From: Trichodelitschia bisporula
Lineage: Eukaryota > Ascomycota > Dothideomycetes > Phaeotrichales > Phaeotrichaceae
Direction of reading: 5' to 3'
Assembly: GCA_010356995.1 (NCBI GenBank)
Contig: ML996711.1
Span: forward strand, 1-64,000
Length of the DNA stretch: 64,000 nucleotides
Positions 22,150-32,366 of the stretch are shown piece by piece (position 1 is the first letter of the stretch; every line of letters begins with the position of its first letter). A model generated the notes under the pieces. The model had not been told where the DNA came from and did no database searches. It saw only the letters and a list, made by a program, of their open reading frames with translations. A program made the position numbers and the translations under genes.

Positions 22150-23369
22150 GGTACACTCGCCAGCCAGATATATTTCAATGTCCAGCCAACTTGCTGGGGC
22201 CCCGGGCGGTTGTGGAGTGTAGAAGTGTACGCCCGGAGCCATAGCTGTTCCCCCCAGGGAGGGAGTGGCACCTCCCCAAGGTACAGGCACACCCTGGCAG
22301 ACACCTTTCGCTGTCCGGCCGACTGTTGGGGCTCCTGGCAGCGATAGAAGTGCGCGCCTGAAAGCCCCAGCAGTCCCCCATCAGGGAGGATGTGCCGCCC
22401 CAATAAGGGATGGGCACTCCCCGACCAGACACATTTCGGTGCCTGATCGACTGCGCTGGACTCCGGGAAGCAGCGGCGTTGGACTGCATGCCCGAGAGTC
22501 CCAGCAGTTCCTTATTGCGGAGGGCGTGCCAGCCGGACAAGTGGTAGTGTCCGGCCGGCTGTGCTGGGGCTACGGGCAACAGTGGCGTGGGAACTGCATG
22601 CCCGGAGCCCCAGCGGTCGCCATTCCGGGAGGACGTGCTAGCCGGATATATAGCGGTGTTTGGCGGGCAAAGAATTGATGGAAACTCGCCAGCGGAGCAC
22701 ATTTCGGTGTCCGGTCGACCGTGGTGGGGTCCCGGGCAACATTGGCGTTAGAACTGCATGCCCGAGACCCCCAGCGGCCCCCCTTCGGGACGGACCTGCC
22801 AGCCGGACAAATGGTGGCGTCCGGCTGGCAGTTCTATGGCTCCGGACTACAGTAGCATTTGAACTGCGTGCCCGGAAGCCCCAGCCGTCCTCCATCAGGG
22901 AGGCCCGTGCCATCTCAGGCAGAGAGAGGGAGGAAGCTCGCCAGTCAGACACATTTCGGTATCCGGCCGACGGTGGTGGGGTCCCGAGCAACAGTGGCGT
23001 TTGAACTGCATGCCCGGGACCCCGAGTGGCCCTCCCTGCAGGAAGGACCCACCAGCCGGACCGATAGCGGTGTCCGGCTGGCAGTGCCAGGGCCCGGGCA
23101 GCAGTGGCGTTTGCACTGCGTTACCGAAAGCCCCAGCCTTCCTTCATCAGGGAGGCCGTGCCACCTCCCGGGAGGGGCACTAGCCAGCCGGACAGACAGG
23201 GCTGTCCGGCCGACTGCGGGGCCAAGACTCCGGACAACATCGCCATATCGACCACGCATGCCCGGAGCCCTGCGTCCCAGCCACCTCCTCTACGGAGGGG
23301 CGATGGACGTCTCCTCCAGGGAGAACCCCACCAGCCGGCTACAAGATGGGGAGTGTAGCCGGCTGGCCG
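22150..23369. repeat. Array of about eleven hairpin-bearing imperfect tandem repeats
   Basis: Every unit carries a core of the form CCAGCCGGAC-loop-GTCCGGCTGG, followed by a GTGGTGGGG(C/T)CCGGGCAACAGTGGCGTT-like arm (I give it in pieces because units differ), then GAACTGCATGCCCGGAGCCCCAG and a CCATCAGGGAGG-like block. Anchored on GAACTGCATGCCC, unit starts fall near 22482, 22593, 22751, 22861, 23003, 23113 and 23251, so spacing alternates between 110 and about 140-158 bp. Perfect 10-bp stems occur at 22799-22828 and 23052-23081 and a perfect 13-bp stem at 23331-23366. A subset of units has the loop ACACATTTCGGTGT instead. The array is GC-rich, not coding in any consistent frame, and ends 170 bp from the stop codon of the large minus-strand gene, so it may lie in that gene's 3' UTR. 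Origin (satellite, structured RNA, palindromic element) is unknown. Confidence 0.8.
23331..23366. repeat. Perfect 13-bp inverted repeat closing the array
   Basis: CCAGCCGGCTACA (23331-23343), a 10-nt loop (AGATGGGGAG), then TGTAGCCGGCTGG (23354-23366) form a perfect stem. It is the longest stem in the array. Compared with the other units, both arms have changed together (GGCTACA with TGTAGCC in place of GGAC with GTCC). It lies about 175 bp beyond the stop codon of the minus-strand gene, where a structured 3' end or terminator could sit. Confidence 0.75.
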
Positions 23370-23540
23370 GAACCAATATACGCGGCACGCCGGAGTTATA
23401 TATAGGATATAACGTCTTCTGTCGTTGGAGCGGGTCGATTGATGATATACCTCTGCCAGGTGACATTCCGGCAGAGAAAGGGTCTTACGTCGACCGGCAA
23501 GGAGATAGTGCCGACCGACCGCCCGTAGTGATTCCAGCGA

Positions 23541-26500
23541 TTAGTTCTGGGGGCCGGACGCCCCAGAACGCTTCGCGGCCTTCAGAAATTCAAAGTCTGC
23601 GTTTTGGAGATTCAGATTCTGCCCCTGTGAAGGAGGAGGTCTCATCGGAGCTGTACCGGGTGAAGCTTGCGCGCCGTAGGCCGCCTGGTAAGGGTCCCTA
23701 CGCGGTCCAGACGTTGGGGCCCTAGGACCACCCTGGATATTGTAATACGGTGAGGGGGTCGGTGCAAGAGAGCGGCAGTACGTCGAGACTTGCGGGGTCG
23801 TGGTCGGATATGCTGGACCTTGGTTCATAGGGGCCTGGGCACCCATCGGAGCATGATGCATCGGGCCTGCAGCCATCGGAGCACGATTCATCGGCCCTGC
23901 GCCCATCTGAGCGTGAGGCATTGGGTGCCCACCCATCGGGTTTCCGCCCATGGGGTTCCCGCCCATCGGGCCTGCACCCATCGAAGCGGAAGACATCGGA
24001 GCTTGCGGAATCGGGCCTCCACCCATCTGAGCATGATGCACCTGGCCTGCAGACATCGGAACCTGAACCATGGGAGACTGAGTAGCAGGAACCTTGAACT
24101 TCGGAGCCTGGTTCTTAGAAGGTTGACGCTTCTTCTTAGGGGGGGAATTTGGCGCAGGATTCGTGTCTTTGGCCTGTAGGTCGCGGAGGCGGGTACCGTA
24201 CCAATCTGCAACTTTCTTTTTCTGTTCCTCAGTGGTGGCGTTAGAGAGAGCCACCCGCATACGTTCCTCTAAGACCGCACGCATATCTTGCGGTGCAAAG
24301 ACAGGCTGTTGCGCCTGCTGTTCCTGGGGAGGAGCAGCGTGCTGCACCTGCTGTCCCTGGACTTGAGCACCACCATACTGCGCCTGCTCGGCCTGGCGAA
24401 TAGCACCAGCTGCGGCTTGACGACGCATATCTTGTTGATTATTCCGAAGCTGAGTGTCGATGAGTGCATTATTGACTCCTCCCTGGGATGGCGCCTTAAG
24501 AGCCGCATCCCTCTCAGCCAGCGCTTCCGACGACCCGGACCACAGGACCTTTAACTGGCACAAAGGATTGTCATCCTGCTTCAAGTCCAAGTAGTGGACC
24601 CCACCCTGCCTAGGACCTGTAAAGCCAAGCAGGTCCCAAGCTTGCTTGTCGAGTATGTCATGATACTTCTCGAATGCGGGCTTCCAAGCTTCACCAGGGT
24701 CGGCCCTCAGCTCAGCCTCCAGCTCGGCCCAGGTTTTCTGCCCTTCGTGATAGCAAAACATGAAGCGCAGCTTGTGTTCGAAATCATCCACCGGCGTGTT
24801 CTCCGGACAGTCGCACGGCCCCTGCGGCTGTTCCTGAGGTTCCGACAACGCCCCACCTTGCGGCTGTCCATATCTAAAGTTTGCAATATCCGTTCGAATA
24901 TTGCACAACTTCTTACGCCCATGCGGCTCTTCCTGAGTCTCCGGCTGCGTGCAATCACTAGGAGCGATCGGGATAAGAGCGAGCGGAGGAGAGAGTGGAG
25001 TGAAAACCCCCCGCTGGAACTGCGCCATCATCTCCTCATTAGGCTTGTGAGCGTGCTCGACCGACGTGGAGGGCTTCTCAGCACCTGTAAGGTCTGTGGG
25101 CTCAGGCAGTTCGCCAATGATGCAGCGATTGGGGCTAGACACCGTGCTAGCCGGAAGGGTCGCTACAAAGTCATCCCGAGCTTGAGCGCTCAAAGGTGGG
25201 TTTTCCGCGGACTGAGGAGCGGCATCGTTTTGGGCACCCACATTTTCGGTGACAGTGCTCCCAGCACTGCTGGGGATGGGAACACCGAAGGGCCCGCTGA
25301 GCAGGTGATAGGCCTCAGACACCTTGCTGGCCGGAAGGCTCTCTACAAAGTGTTCCAGAGCTTGGCCACCCACCCATTGCTTTTCCAAGGGCTGACGTTC
25401 GGCATCGCTCAGTAAATCCAGATTTTCGGTAATAGTGCCGGGAATTGCGCCGAATTGAATAAAAAGCTCCCCCGTCCCGGCTCCAGCCTTGTAGAGGAAG
25501 GCCATAAGCCACCGACGTATCTCCCAATCGTCCGATGCAACATTGCCATCGACGGTGACTCCGGCGTTGCCAGGGAGGTTCTGTGCATCGTTGTTGGCAG
25601 CATTGCCATCGGCGTTGACTTCAGGGTCGTCGGTAAAGGCCTTGAGCCACTGACCCAAGTTGCCCTCAGGGCTTGCGAGCAAGGCGTTGACGCGCTGATC
25701 CGTCTCTGCATCGCTGCTTGCAACATCGCTATCGACGGTGACTCCAGCATTGCCAGAAAGGCTCTGTGCATCGCTGCTGGCAGCATTGCCACGGACGGCG
25801 ACTCCAGCGTTGTCAGGAAGGTTCGGTGCGTTGCTGCTGGCAACATTGTCGTAGACGTCGTCAATGATGAGGTACTCATTAGGACCGAGCGTCAAACCGA
25901 TGCCAGGCACGTTTGGGAGGTCGGAAAGTTTGACACCGCGCTGAGGAAAAAAGTGCACTTCGCCCTCATCAACCTTCGCACGCTTTGGATCCGGCTCGGA
26001 CGGGGAGCTATAGCGACGCTTTGAGCCAGTCGCAGCCTTATCAGGAGCGGTGTTCTGCGGATCATCAGATGAGGAATCCATAGCATGGGAAAGACTCACC
26101 CCAGGTTCAGCCGGAGTCCGAGAGCCCGCAGGCTTGAGTTGAGCAGAAGTGGTTTTCGGTGTAGTCACACTGGAAGCAGAGTTATGGGGAGAGGGGTTCT
26201 CATTCATCGGCTTAGACGCGCACTCGGGCTTCTGCGGAGGCCCTTGAAACTTGGGAAGGCTCAGGCCGAGTCCGGCCGGAGTCGGAGCGCCCGGAGTAGG
26301 CTTCGGCAGAGCAGGTTTGGTAGGGGGGCCTTGAGACTTGGGAAGGCTCAGACCCAGACAAGCCGGGATCGGAGCACCGGGAGTCGGAGCCGGCATAGGC
26401 TTGTGTTGAGCAGAAGTAGCTTTCGATGAAGTTCCACTGGAAGCAGAGTCATGGGGATTGGGGTTGCCCTTCATACGCTTAGACGCAGACTCGGGGAAGC

Positions 26501-28375
26501 CCTCGGCAGGACGCTTCTTGCTAGAAGGCACGCCAGGTGTGGTGGAGGTTTTGCCAGGCTTCTGTTCAGCAGTCGTCTCCATTTCATCGAACAAGGTGTC
26601 GAGAGTCTGATCACCCATGCCATCTCCGAAAAGATCATCGAAATCGAAGTCGTCCGCGTGTCCCGGATCCCCGGTGGCTTCACTGAACGCAGTGTCAGGA
26701 TTCCCGGCGGGTTCGTTGAGCGCGGCGTCAGGATTCCCGGCGGGTTCGTTGAGCGTGGGGTCGGGATTTCCGGCAGGTTCCTTGAGCGCGGTATCAGGAT
26801 TCCCGGCGGCTTCATTGAGCGTGGCGTCGATATCCTTAGGGGGAATCTTCTCTCCGAACCAGTCAGTGGGATCGAAGTTGGCCGGCAGTCCAGAATCTGC
26901 CTCGTTTTGCGAATTTTCAGCGGTCAAGGCGTCCACTGTGCGAAACAACTCATCAACATTCGGATCAGGACAAATGCTGGTGTCCACCCATTCTGGCACA
27001 TCCAGGGCAGGATCAAAATTAGTGTCCACCCATTCTGCCATAAAGTCCGGCTCGCCGGGAGTCGGCGCTGACTCCGAAGTTTCCATAAGATGGTTCTCCT
27101 CGGCAGCGATGGCGGAAGAAGCCTGGCCAACGGCGCCTTGAGCACCAGAATTGACAATGACATTGCTATTGGCCTGACCAGAAGGATTGAGAGAGCCGTT
27201 GTAACTACCAGTCTGGTTGATATTCAAAGTGTTACCAGGGCCCGTACCGCCAAACTGACCAGCGAGGCGAGGGTTGACAGTGCCACCCGTAATGTCGGTG
27301 CCATTGAGATCGTGAGCAGGCGGGTAGGACGCCGCATTGTACTGACCCTCAGCCGCAACAGGAACGAGAGTTTGCTGCGGCCCGCCATGTCCAAAGCGAC
27401 CGAAGTTTTGAGGAACTTGATTCTGAAGGGCACCCTGATTGCCCTTATTGCCGTGATCCTGAGAAGCGCTGGAGCCACCCTGGTTGTTGTGATGAGCTCC
27501 GTGCATGCCCTGAGGGCTGTTGCTGCTCATCGTGGGAGGGGCAAAGACCGGACGAACCGGGTTCAGGTTGGTCCGACCGCTCACGTACAGAGGATTGCCG
27601 TAAACGCCGGGATCCACATAATGACTACCCTTGTTGATGTTGACCTGGCCAGGACGAGGACCATTTTGGTTGAAATTGGCCTGACCGGGATGGAAGGCAC
27701 CGAGACTGCCGTAGGCCGGGCCAGTAAACTGACCGCTGTTGGGGTGCTTGTTCTGGTCTGCGCCATTTTGACCGGGATAGGTATTAGCTTGATCACCAGT
27801 CTGAGGACCATAATTGCCAGCAGCAGGTGGCTGGTATCCGATACCGATCTTCCGAACCGGGACCTCTCCCGAAGGGGTCTTAGCCGTGACCATAACCATG
27901 TGATCAGGGGCTTTGCCACTAATAGCCTTGATGTGATGCTCAGAGATTCCGAAACTCCTCATGTCCAGTTGCTTGCCGATCACATGGCGGAGTTTCTCGC
28001 TCTTCTGAGGCAGACCCATGCGCTTGAGGTAGCTGGAGAGACCCGTAGTGACCTTCCTCAGATCTTGATCGGAGTCGGTGAGAAGGCTACTGGTAAGTAC
28101 AACAGCCGTGGCGTGCACTAAGTTCCGATGCACGTTCTTGAAACGTTCGAATCTCTCCTCGGCAACGTCCAGGGGAACGCGAATGTTCTCGGCAATCCGC
28201 GCATGGGTCCCAAGGTAGGAATTCTTGAGTTCATCTATGTCGGGGGCTGCAAACTATTTATCGACGTTAGCTACCGTGTATACAACTTGCGTAGAATGAT
28301 CAGTTAAAACCAAGAACTTACCGACATAGTGAGCGGGCCTGTCTTAGGGACGGCACGATCCTGGCCTGTAGCCAT
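23541..28375 (-). CDS. Large low-complexity, internally repeated orphan protein
   Basis: Two exons, 28375-28322 and 28253-23541, give 1588 residues. The 68-nt intron (GTAAGT donor, AATAG acceptor) joins MATGQDRAVPKTGPLTMS to FAAPDIDELKN. Only residues 1-140 look globular and helical (ERFERFKNVHRNLVHATAVVL). The rest is disordered and built of repeats: a Gly/Asn/Gln region (about 145-380), five 11-residue repeats of type ALNEPAGNPDT (about 493-548), a doubled PTPGAP-LGLSLPK-QGPP block (about 640-700), (N/D)(V/A)ASSDA-NAGVTVDG repeats (about 818-930), a doubled FV(E/A)(S/T)LPAS(K/T)VS block (about 986 and 1050) and a Met/Pro/Gly/His tail of (M)GAGPM-type repeats (about 1410-1505). There is no signal peptide or membrane segment. 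Two NLS-like runs (KKRP, KKKRQPSKN) suggest the nucleus, by inference. I do not recognise it. An uninterrupted 4.7-kb frame supports that it is expressed. Confidence 0.82.
26665..26829 (-). repeat. Coding minisatellite, five copies of 33 bp
   Basis: Copies start at 26665, 26698, 26731, 26764 and 26797; each begins GGAT(T/C)(C/T)CCGG on the plus strand. On the coding strand they give five 11-residue units of the ALNEPAGNPDT type. The period is a multiple of three, so copy number can change without breaking the frame of the orphan gene. The units differ at several positions, so the array is not brand new. Confidence 0.85.
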
Positions 28376-29193
28376 GATGACGGATGGCGAGCAGGTCTGA
28401 CTGAGGATGCGTGTTTATCTGACGCGGATGTGATGAGAACCGTGACGCGTCGCGAGTTCGCGATGTAGATGTCAGGTATGATGAACGCGTGTCGGTACAA
28501 CTCGCGAGAAAGTGCTTTGGGTCGCGGGTTGAGTCGAGCCAAGGGGGAAGAGTACGCCACTGATCTGCTGCAATGTCGCAGGGAACTGATGGCTATTGTG
28601 AGCTCACAAAAGTGCCAACCAGAGACGATGTTATGTGCAACAACGCGATGGGTGTGCAACGCGAAAACGCGCTTTCAAGAGGCCGAGCGTATTTGCAGAG
28701 CAAAATGACAATGAATAAGGAGGTGTGAACGCTTGGGTATTGCTTGAGGAAAGAAGAAGCAGTGGACGATGCTGATGATCGAAATGTGAGTAGGTTGGTG
28801 TGGAGAGGTTGCAGAGAAGAGGAAGGAGAAGAGAAGACGAGGTGTTGATGAGCGAAGGGCCACAGTCTTCGCGCATGCCCATTGAGAGCTTGGCGACTGT
28901 GGCCTAAGCTTCATATCGTCCGAAGTCTGGAGTTATCGTGGACAGATGATATGTTCGGATGGAAGGACCCGAAGGGGGTGTGGGTGGTAAGTAAGGGCTA
29001 GGAGGACTCGGTAAGCAAACACAACACCCAAACATCAGCCAACACCCAAGTCAGAAGCAGAAGACCAGTCAAGACCGACAAAGACAAGAGCGGATACATT
29101 TACAAATCTATCCCAACATCAATTACAAGCACCAACGCCACCTAGCGCAGTTCCGATCCGAGTCCGTCATGTTGCAGGTTGAAGAAAGTATAT
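28376..29193. other. Intergenic between orphan gene promoter and MSP1 3' end
   Basis: No supported gene. From about 28700 to 28910 the minus strand is C/T-rich (CTTTTCTCTTCTCC-like), consistent with the promoter/leader of the minus-strand orphan gene. The segment 28980-29130 is A-rich on the plus strand and probably includes the MSP1 3' UTR. Confidence 0.5.
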
Positions 29194-30602
29194 TCAGAGA
29201 GATCTCGGTTTCTCCATCTTCTCGTCATCATCCAACTCTTCTTCCGTCGTAAATTGGCCGTCCGAGTCAATATCTTCAGGCTCCGGTTGCTGGGAGACGG
29301 ACTTCGCGTTCGCATATTGTAGGCCGCTAGTCCGTCCAAAGAAATCTCCGGTTCGTAATCCACGAACATCGGCGGGGTTCACAGCTTGCTTCAGGTTGCC
29401 TTGGGCTTTCATCTCTTTGATGTATTCGCGAACGGGACACATGGCTGCATCGCGACATGCTTCTTTTATGTCGCTTCCGGACATGCCGGCACTGACCCGG
29501 ACTAGATAGTCCAGATCGAAATTCGCATGGTCAACTTTGGTATCCCGCAGAATGAGCTTGAAGATCCGTCGCCGCTGGTGCGTTGAGGGGAGAGACACTG
29601 GGAACTTCTTTGGCATCCGACGCAGAATGGCCTCGTCGATATCTTGAATGCGGTTGGTAGCTCCCAGTATGCATATTCTTTGGGGAACTCCTGAGGAATT
29701 CGCGGAAGCCAGGCCATCCCAGTGCGTCATGAATCTACTTTGGTTAAAACTACTGGACTAGAACTTTGAAGACGCATACTCAGCCTTAACCATACCGCTA
29801 GCCTCGTGCTCGCCACTTCGCCTTTGGCCCAGCACAGCATCTATTTCGTCGATGAACACGATGGTCGGCTGAAGCTTACGCGCAAGAGAGAAAACGGCGC
29901 TGACAAGCTTGTTCGAATCGCCGTACCACTTCTCCGTCAAAGTGGAGATATGGAGGTTGATAAAGCAAGCGCCGCTTTCATGTGCCAGAGCTTTAGCAAG
30001 CATCGTTTTGCCGCAACCGGGAGGACCGAACAGTAGAACGCCAGATGGGGCAGACAGCAGTGAAGATGAGTGGGCGTAAAGATGGGGCATGGTGAGAGGG
30101 TAGATGACAGATTCCTTCAGTTCTTCGATAATGTCGTCAAGGCCGCCGATATCTAGATTGCACTCAGAATACATTCGGTTATCAAGGAGCGAGCGGCTCT
30201 ACCCTCGAACGTCACCGGAATATCCTCTGGAGCCACGACTTCCATGGCTATTGTCTGCTCATAGGGGGTGAGGTGGAGGTCTTGCAGCCGGGGCCGGTCA
30301 TGGCCGTAGGGATGGTCTTCGTCGCCATCGACACCCTCCTTGCTGGCGAGGATGCCTTCCAGCTTCTTACGGGCGGCGCTGGCCTTCTGCTTCGCCTCCT
30401 CTTTCTGGCCGCCATCGAAGTCTAGCTTGGAAATAATGCTGCGTGCTACCCAGTATGCCGCGACGGACTGTAGTTCCGAACAACGCATCAGCACGCGCCA
30501 CTTAGAAACGGAGACAGCAGGACACGAGGGAAATCTTACGGCAAGGGCGATGGAGAGCACATCCTGTAGCAGGATCCACTTGCGGTTCGTAGTAGTAGTC
30601 AT
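29194..30602 (-). CDS. MSP1: Mitochondrial outer-membrane AAA ATPase Msp1/ATAD1
   Basis: Four exons, read leftward: 30602-30540, 30467-30203, 30152-29780 and 29734-29194, giving 413 residues. The N-terminus has one membrane segment ([19 protein letters not shown]) that anchors it in the mitochondrial outer membrane and peroxisome. The AAA core opens with [21 protein letters not shown]; Walker A is GPPGCGKT (about 150), Walker B FIDEID (about 210) and sensor 1 lies in ILGATNR. Msp1 pulls mislocalised tail-anchored proteins and stalled precursors out of the membrane. Family length is about 400, so the model is complete. The tail after GDFFGRTSG is acidic and disordered. Splicing at GAGG/GTAGAG and ATCTAG/ATATC restores EDIGG. 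It shares a 362-bp upstream region with TIM21, transcribed the other way. Confidence 0.95.
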
Positions 30603-30964
30603 GGAGGTAGCGGAGAAAACATGCGAAGCGCCGAACAATGATGCGACGAAAGTAACAAACGACGAAAGCCGAAAGTTGAGGTGATGTTGCACGATGGAAC
30701 TCGGACAACAGCACTCGCCACAAGCGTGCGTTGCGGTAGACTAGCCGCATTCATCTTAGCTCAGATGCAGTGTCAGCCACATCTTGGCCCGCCTGCATCC
30801 CCGGCGCGAGCCTCCCCGCAGTGGGTACCGCACACGCCACAGCAAGCTCTTTGGAGTCGAGACATGTGCGAACTCGCCCCGCACATCGTGAACAGTGTAC
30901 TGCATTCCTACGTCGAAGCTTGCCACGCCAGCAACATGGCAAAATGGGCGCTCTCCATATCAAC
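30603..30964. promoter_or_regulatory. Bidirectional promoter region of MSP1 and TIM21
   Basis: The 362 bp between the two start codons contains no credible gene and must supply both transcripts. Both products work at mitochondrial membranes, so joint regulation is plausible. I see no consensus TATA box on either strand. Confidence 0.55.
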
Positions 30965-31839
30965 ATGATCAGAACGAGACTGTTCGCCCTCTACCGGCCC
31001 CATACCATCCGATTGTGCGCAGCACCCACATCCGCCCCACTCGCCAGAACCTACGCGACACACCAGACCTTGGGCGGCAAGACGCCGTCCCGGAAGCAGA
31101 TTACAGTGATTGGCGACGATGGTCGGGTTAACTGGGCCGATCTCAGCACGCGAGAGAAAGCGGCGCGAACGACGCAGCAGTCGGTAAATCTGCTAGTCAT
31201 CCTCGCCGGCGTTATCCTGACCGTTGGTTGCATCCTGCCCGCTATACATCATGTGTCTAATTTTGCTGTAGGGTGCCGTTGCTACTGCCCTCTACACCGA
31301 AGTCTTTGCTGTGGACAGCAAGGTCGCACATTTTAACCGAGCCGTCGACCGCATCAAGCGAAATTCGCGCTGCATAGAAGTTTTAGGAAGTAGAAGGGAC
31401 ATTAAGGCGTATGGAGAGTCCTCCTGGAACAGATGGAACCGGAACCGTGCAATCGCGTATGGAGCCCCTATAATGATGGACCTTGAGCTTATATTCCTTC
31501 AGCTCGAGGCGTGAGACAGATCGAATGGGCACTGAGCACTTCTACATGCATTTCAACGTGGGTTGTTTACACTCTCGATTTGACGATATCACACCTAACC
31601 GTGGAACAGGTTGAGGGCCCGCTTAGCCGAGGAGTTGCTCAAGTGCACCTGACAAAGAGAAAAGGGGACGATGAATGGGAATATCGCTTGCTTGCCCTCG
31701 ATGTTGAAGGTTTGTTGACAATGTCTGAGCTTGTAGCTGGAACTAACGCCTGTCAGGCCACCAACGCATCTACCTCGAGAATTCGGACGCCAAATTTGAT
31801 AAGCGCTCTGGCAAAATGTTTGGGGTCCGTTGGTGGTAG
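30965..31839 (+). CDS. TIM21: Mitochondrial inner-membrane translocase subunit Tim21
   Basis: Five exons, 30965-31222, 31272-31456, 31503-31557, 31610-31709 and 31757-31839, give 226 residues. An Arg-rich presequence (MIRTRLFALYRPHTIRL) is followed by TTQQSVNLLVILAGVILTGAVATALY, the single inner-membrane segment (about 72-96), and the conserved intermembrane-space domain: EVFAVDSKVAHFNRAVDRIK, GTEHFYMHFNVEGPL, GVAQVHL, YRLLALDVEGHQRIYLEN, ending GVRWW. Tim21 links the TOM complex to TIM23 and also helps assemble respiratory complexes. The intron between IA and SRRETDRMGTE is 46 nt; the exon of 55 nt around MHFN is the shortest. An in-frame ATG at 30944 would add seven residues; 30965 gives the better presequence. 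Confidence 0.93.
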
Positions 31840-32366
31840 CCTTTCAACGTTTAGAATTCGTTTAGGTCCGAGCCAATATGCCAACCAGACAGCTTACAAG
31901 TCATTCCTCGCGTAAGAGGCGCGAGATGCTCAGAAAGTTAACTTTAGGAGGCTAGCAGGGACAAAATAGCTAAAAGTGACCTCATAATTGTTATAGCGAA
32001 TGCAAAATCTGCAACCTCTGTTATCCAGAGCTATTGCCGGTCTTGATGATCTTTTCCACACATTGCTGCCGTAAACACAGTCATTCAACCCAGACTTCAC
32101 TCAAAAAATGCAGGCAGATTGCGGCAAATACGTCGTGCACCTGTCTGTTAAATGGGAGGCAGATATTGTGGCATCCGCTCGTTGCCATCATAACTTCATT
32201 TTGCCAGTAAACCTATTGTCAGAGCCCCGTAAAATGACGCCCGCCTAATCCATTAACCCTCACAAAACTATCATGTTCAAAGTGCATCACCAGACACCCA
32301 GATCTCTCGTGCCAGGACAACCACTGCAGGGCCATGGGAGCTTCAGCATGGGGCCGGTCAACTGCT
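31840..32366. other. Intergenic between convergent TIM21 and NOT2
   Basis: A 3'-to-3' stretch with no coding signal. It should contain both polyadenylation regions; TTCGTTTAGG and AATTGTTATAGC are AT-leaning but no signal is clear. Confidence 0.5.

Noticed and set aside
22150-23369. CRISPR-like array (repeats with spacers)
   Set aside because: Units are long, imperfect and of uneven spacing, the host is a eukaryote, and there are no cas genes.
22859-23725. 288-codon plus-strand frame across the array and into the orphan gene
   Set aside because: It runs antisense over the real gene's end, is open only because repeat pairs sum to a multiple of three, and has no protein motif.
30936-30968. 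ATG at 30936 as TIM21 start
   Set aside because: It is in a different frame and meets a stop after ten codons.
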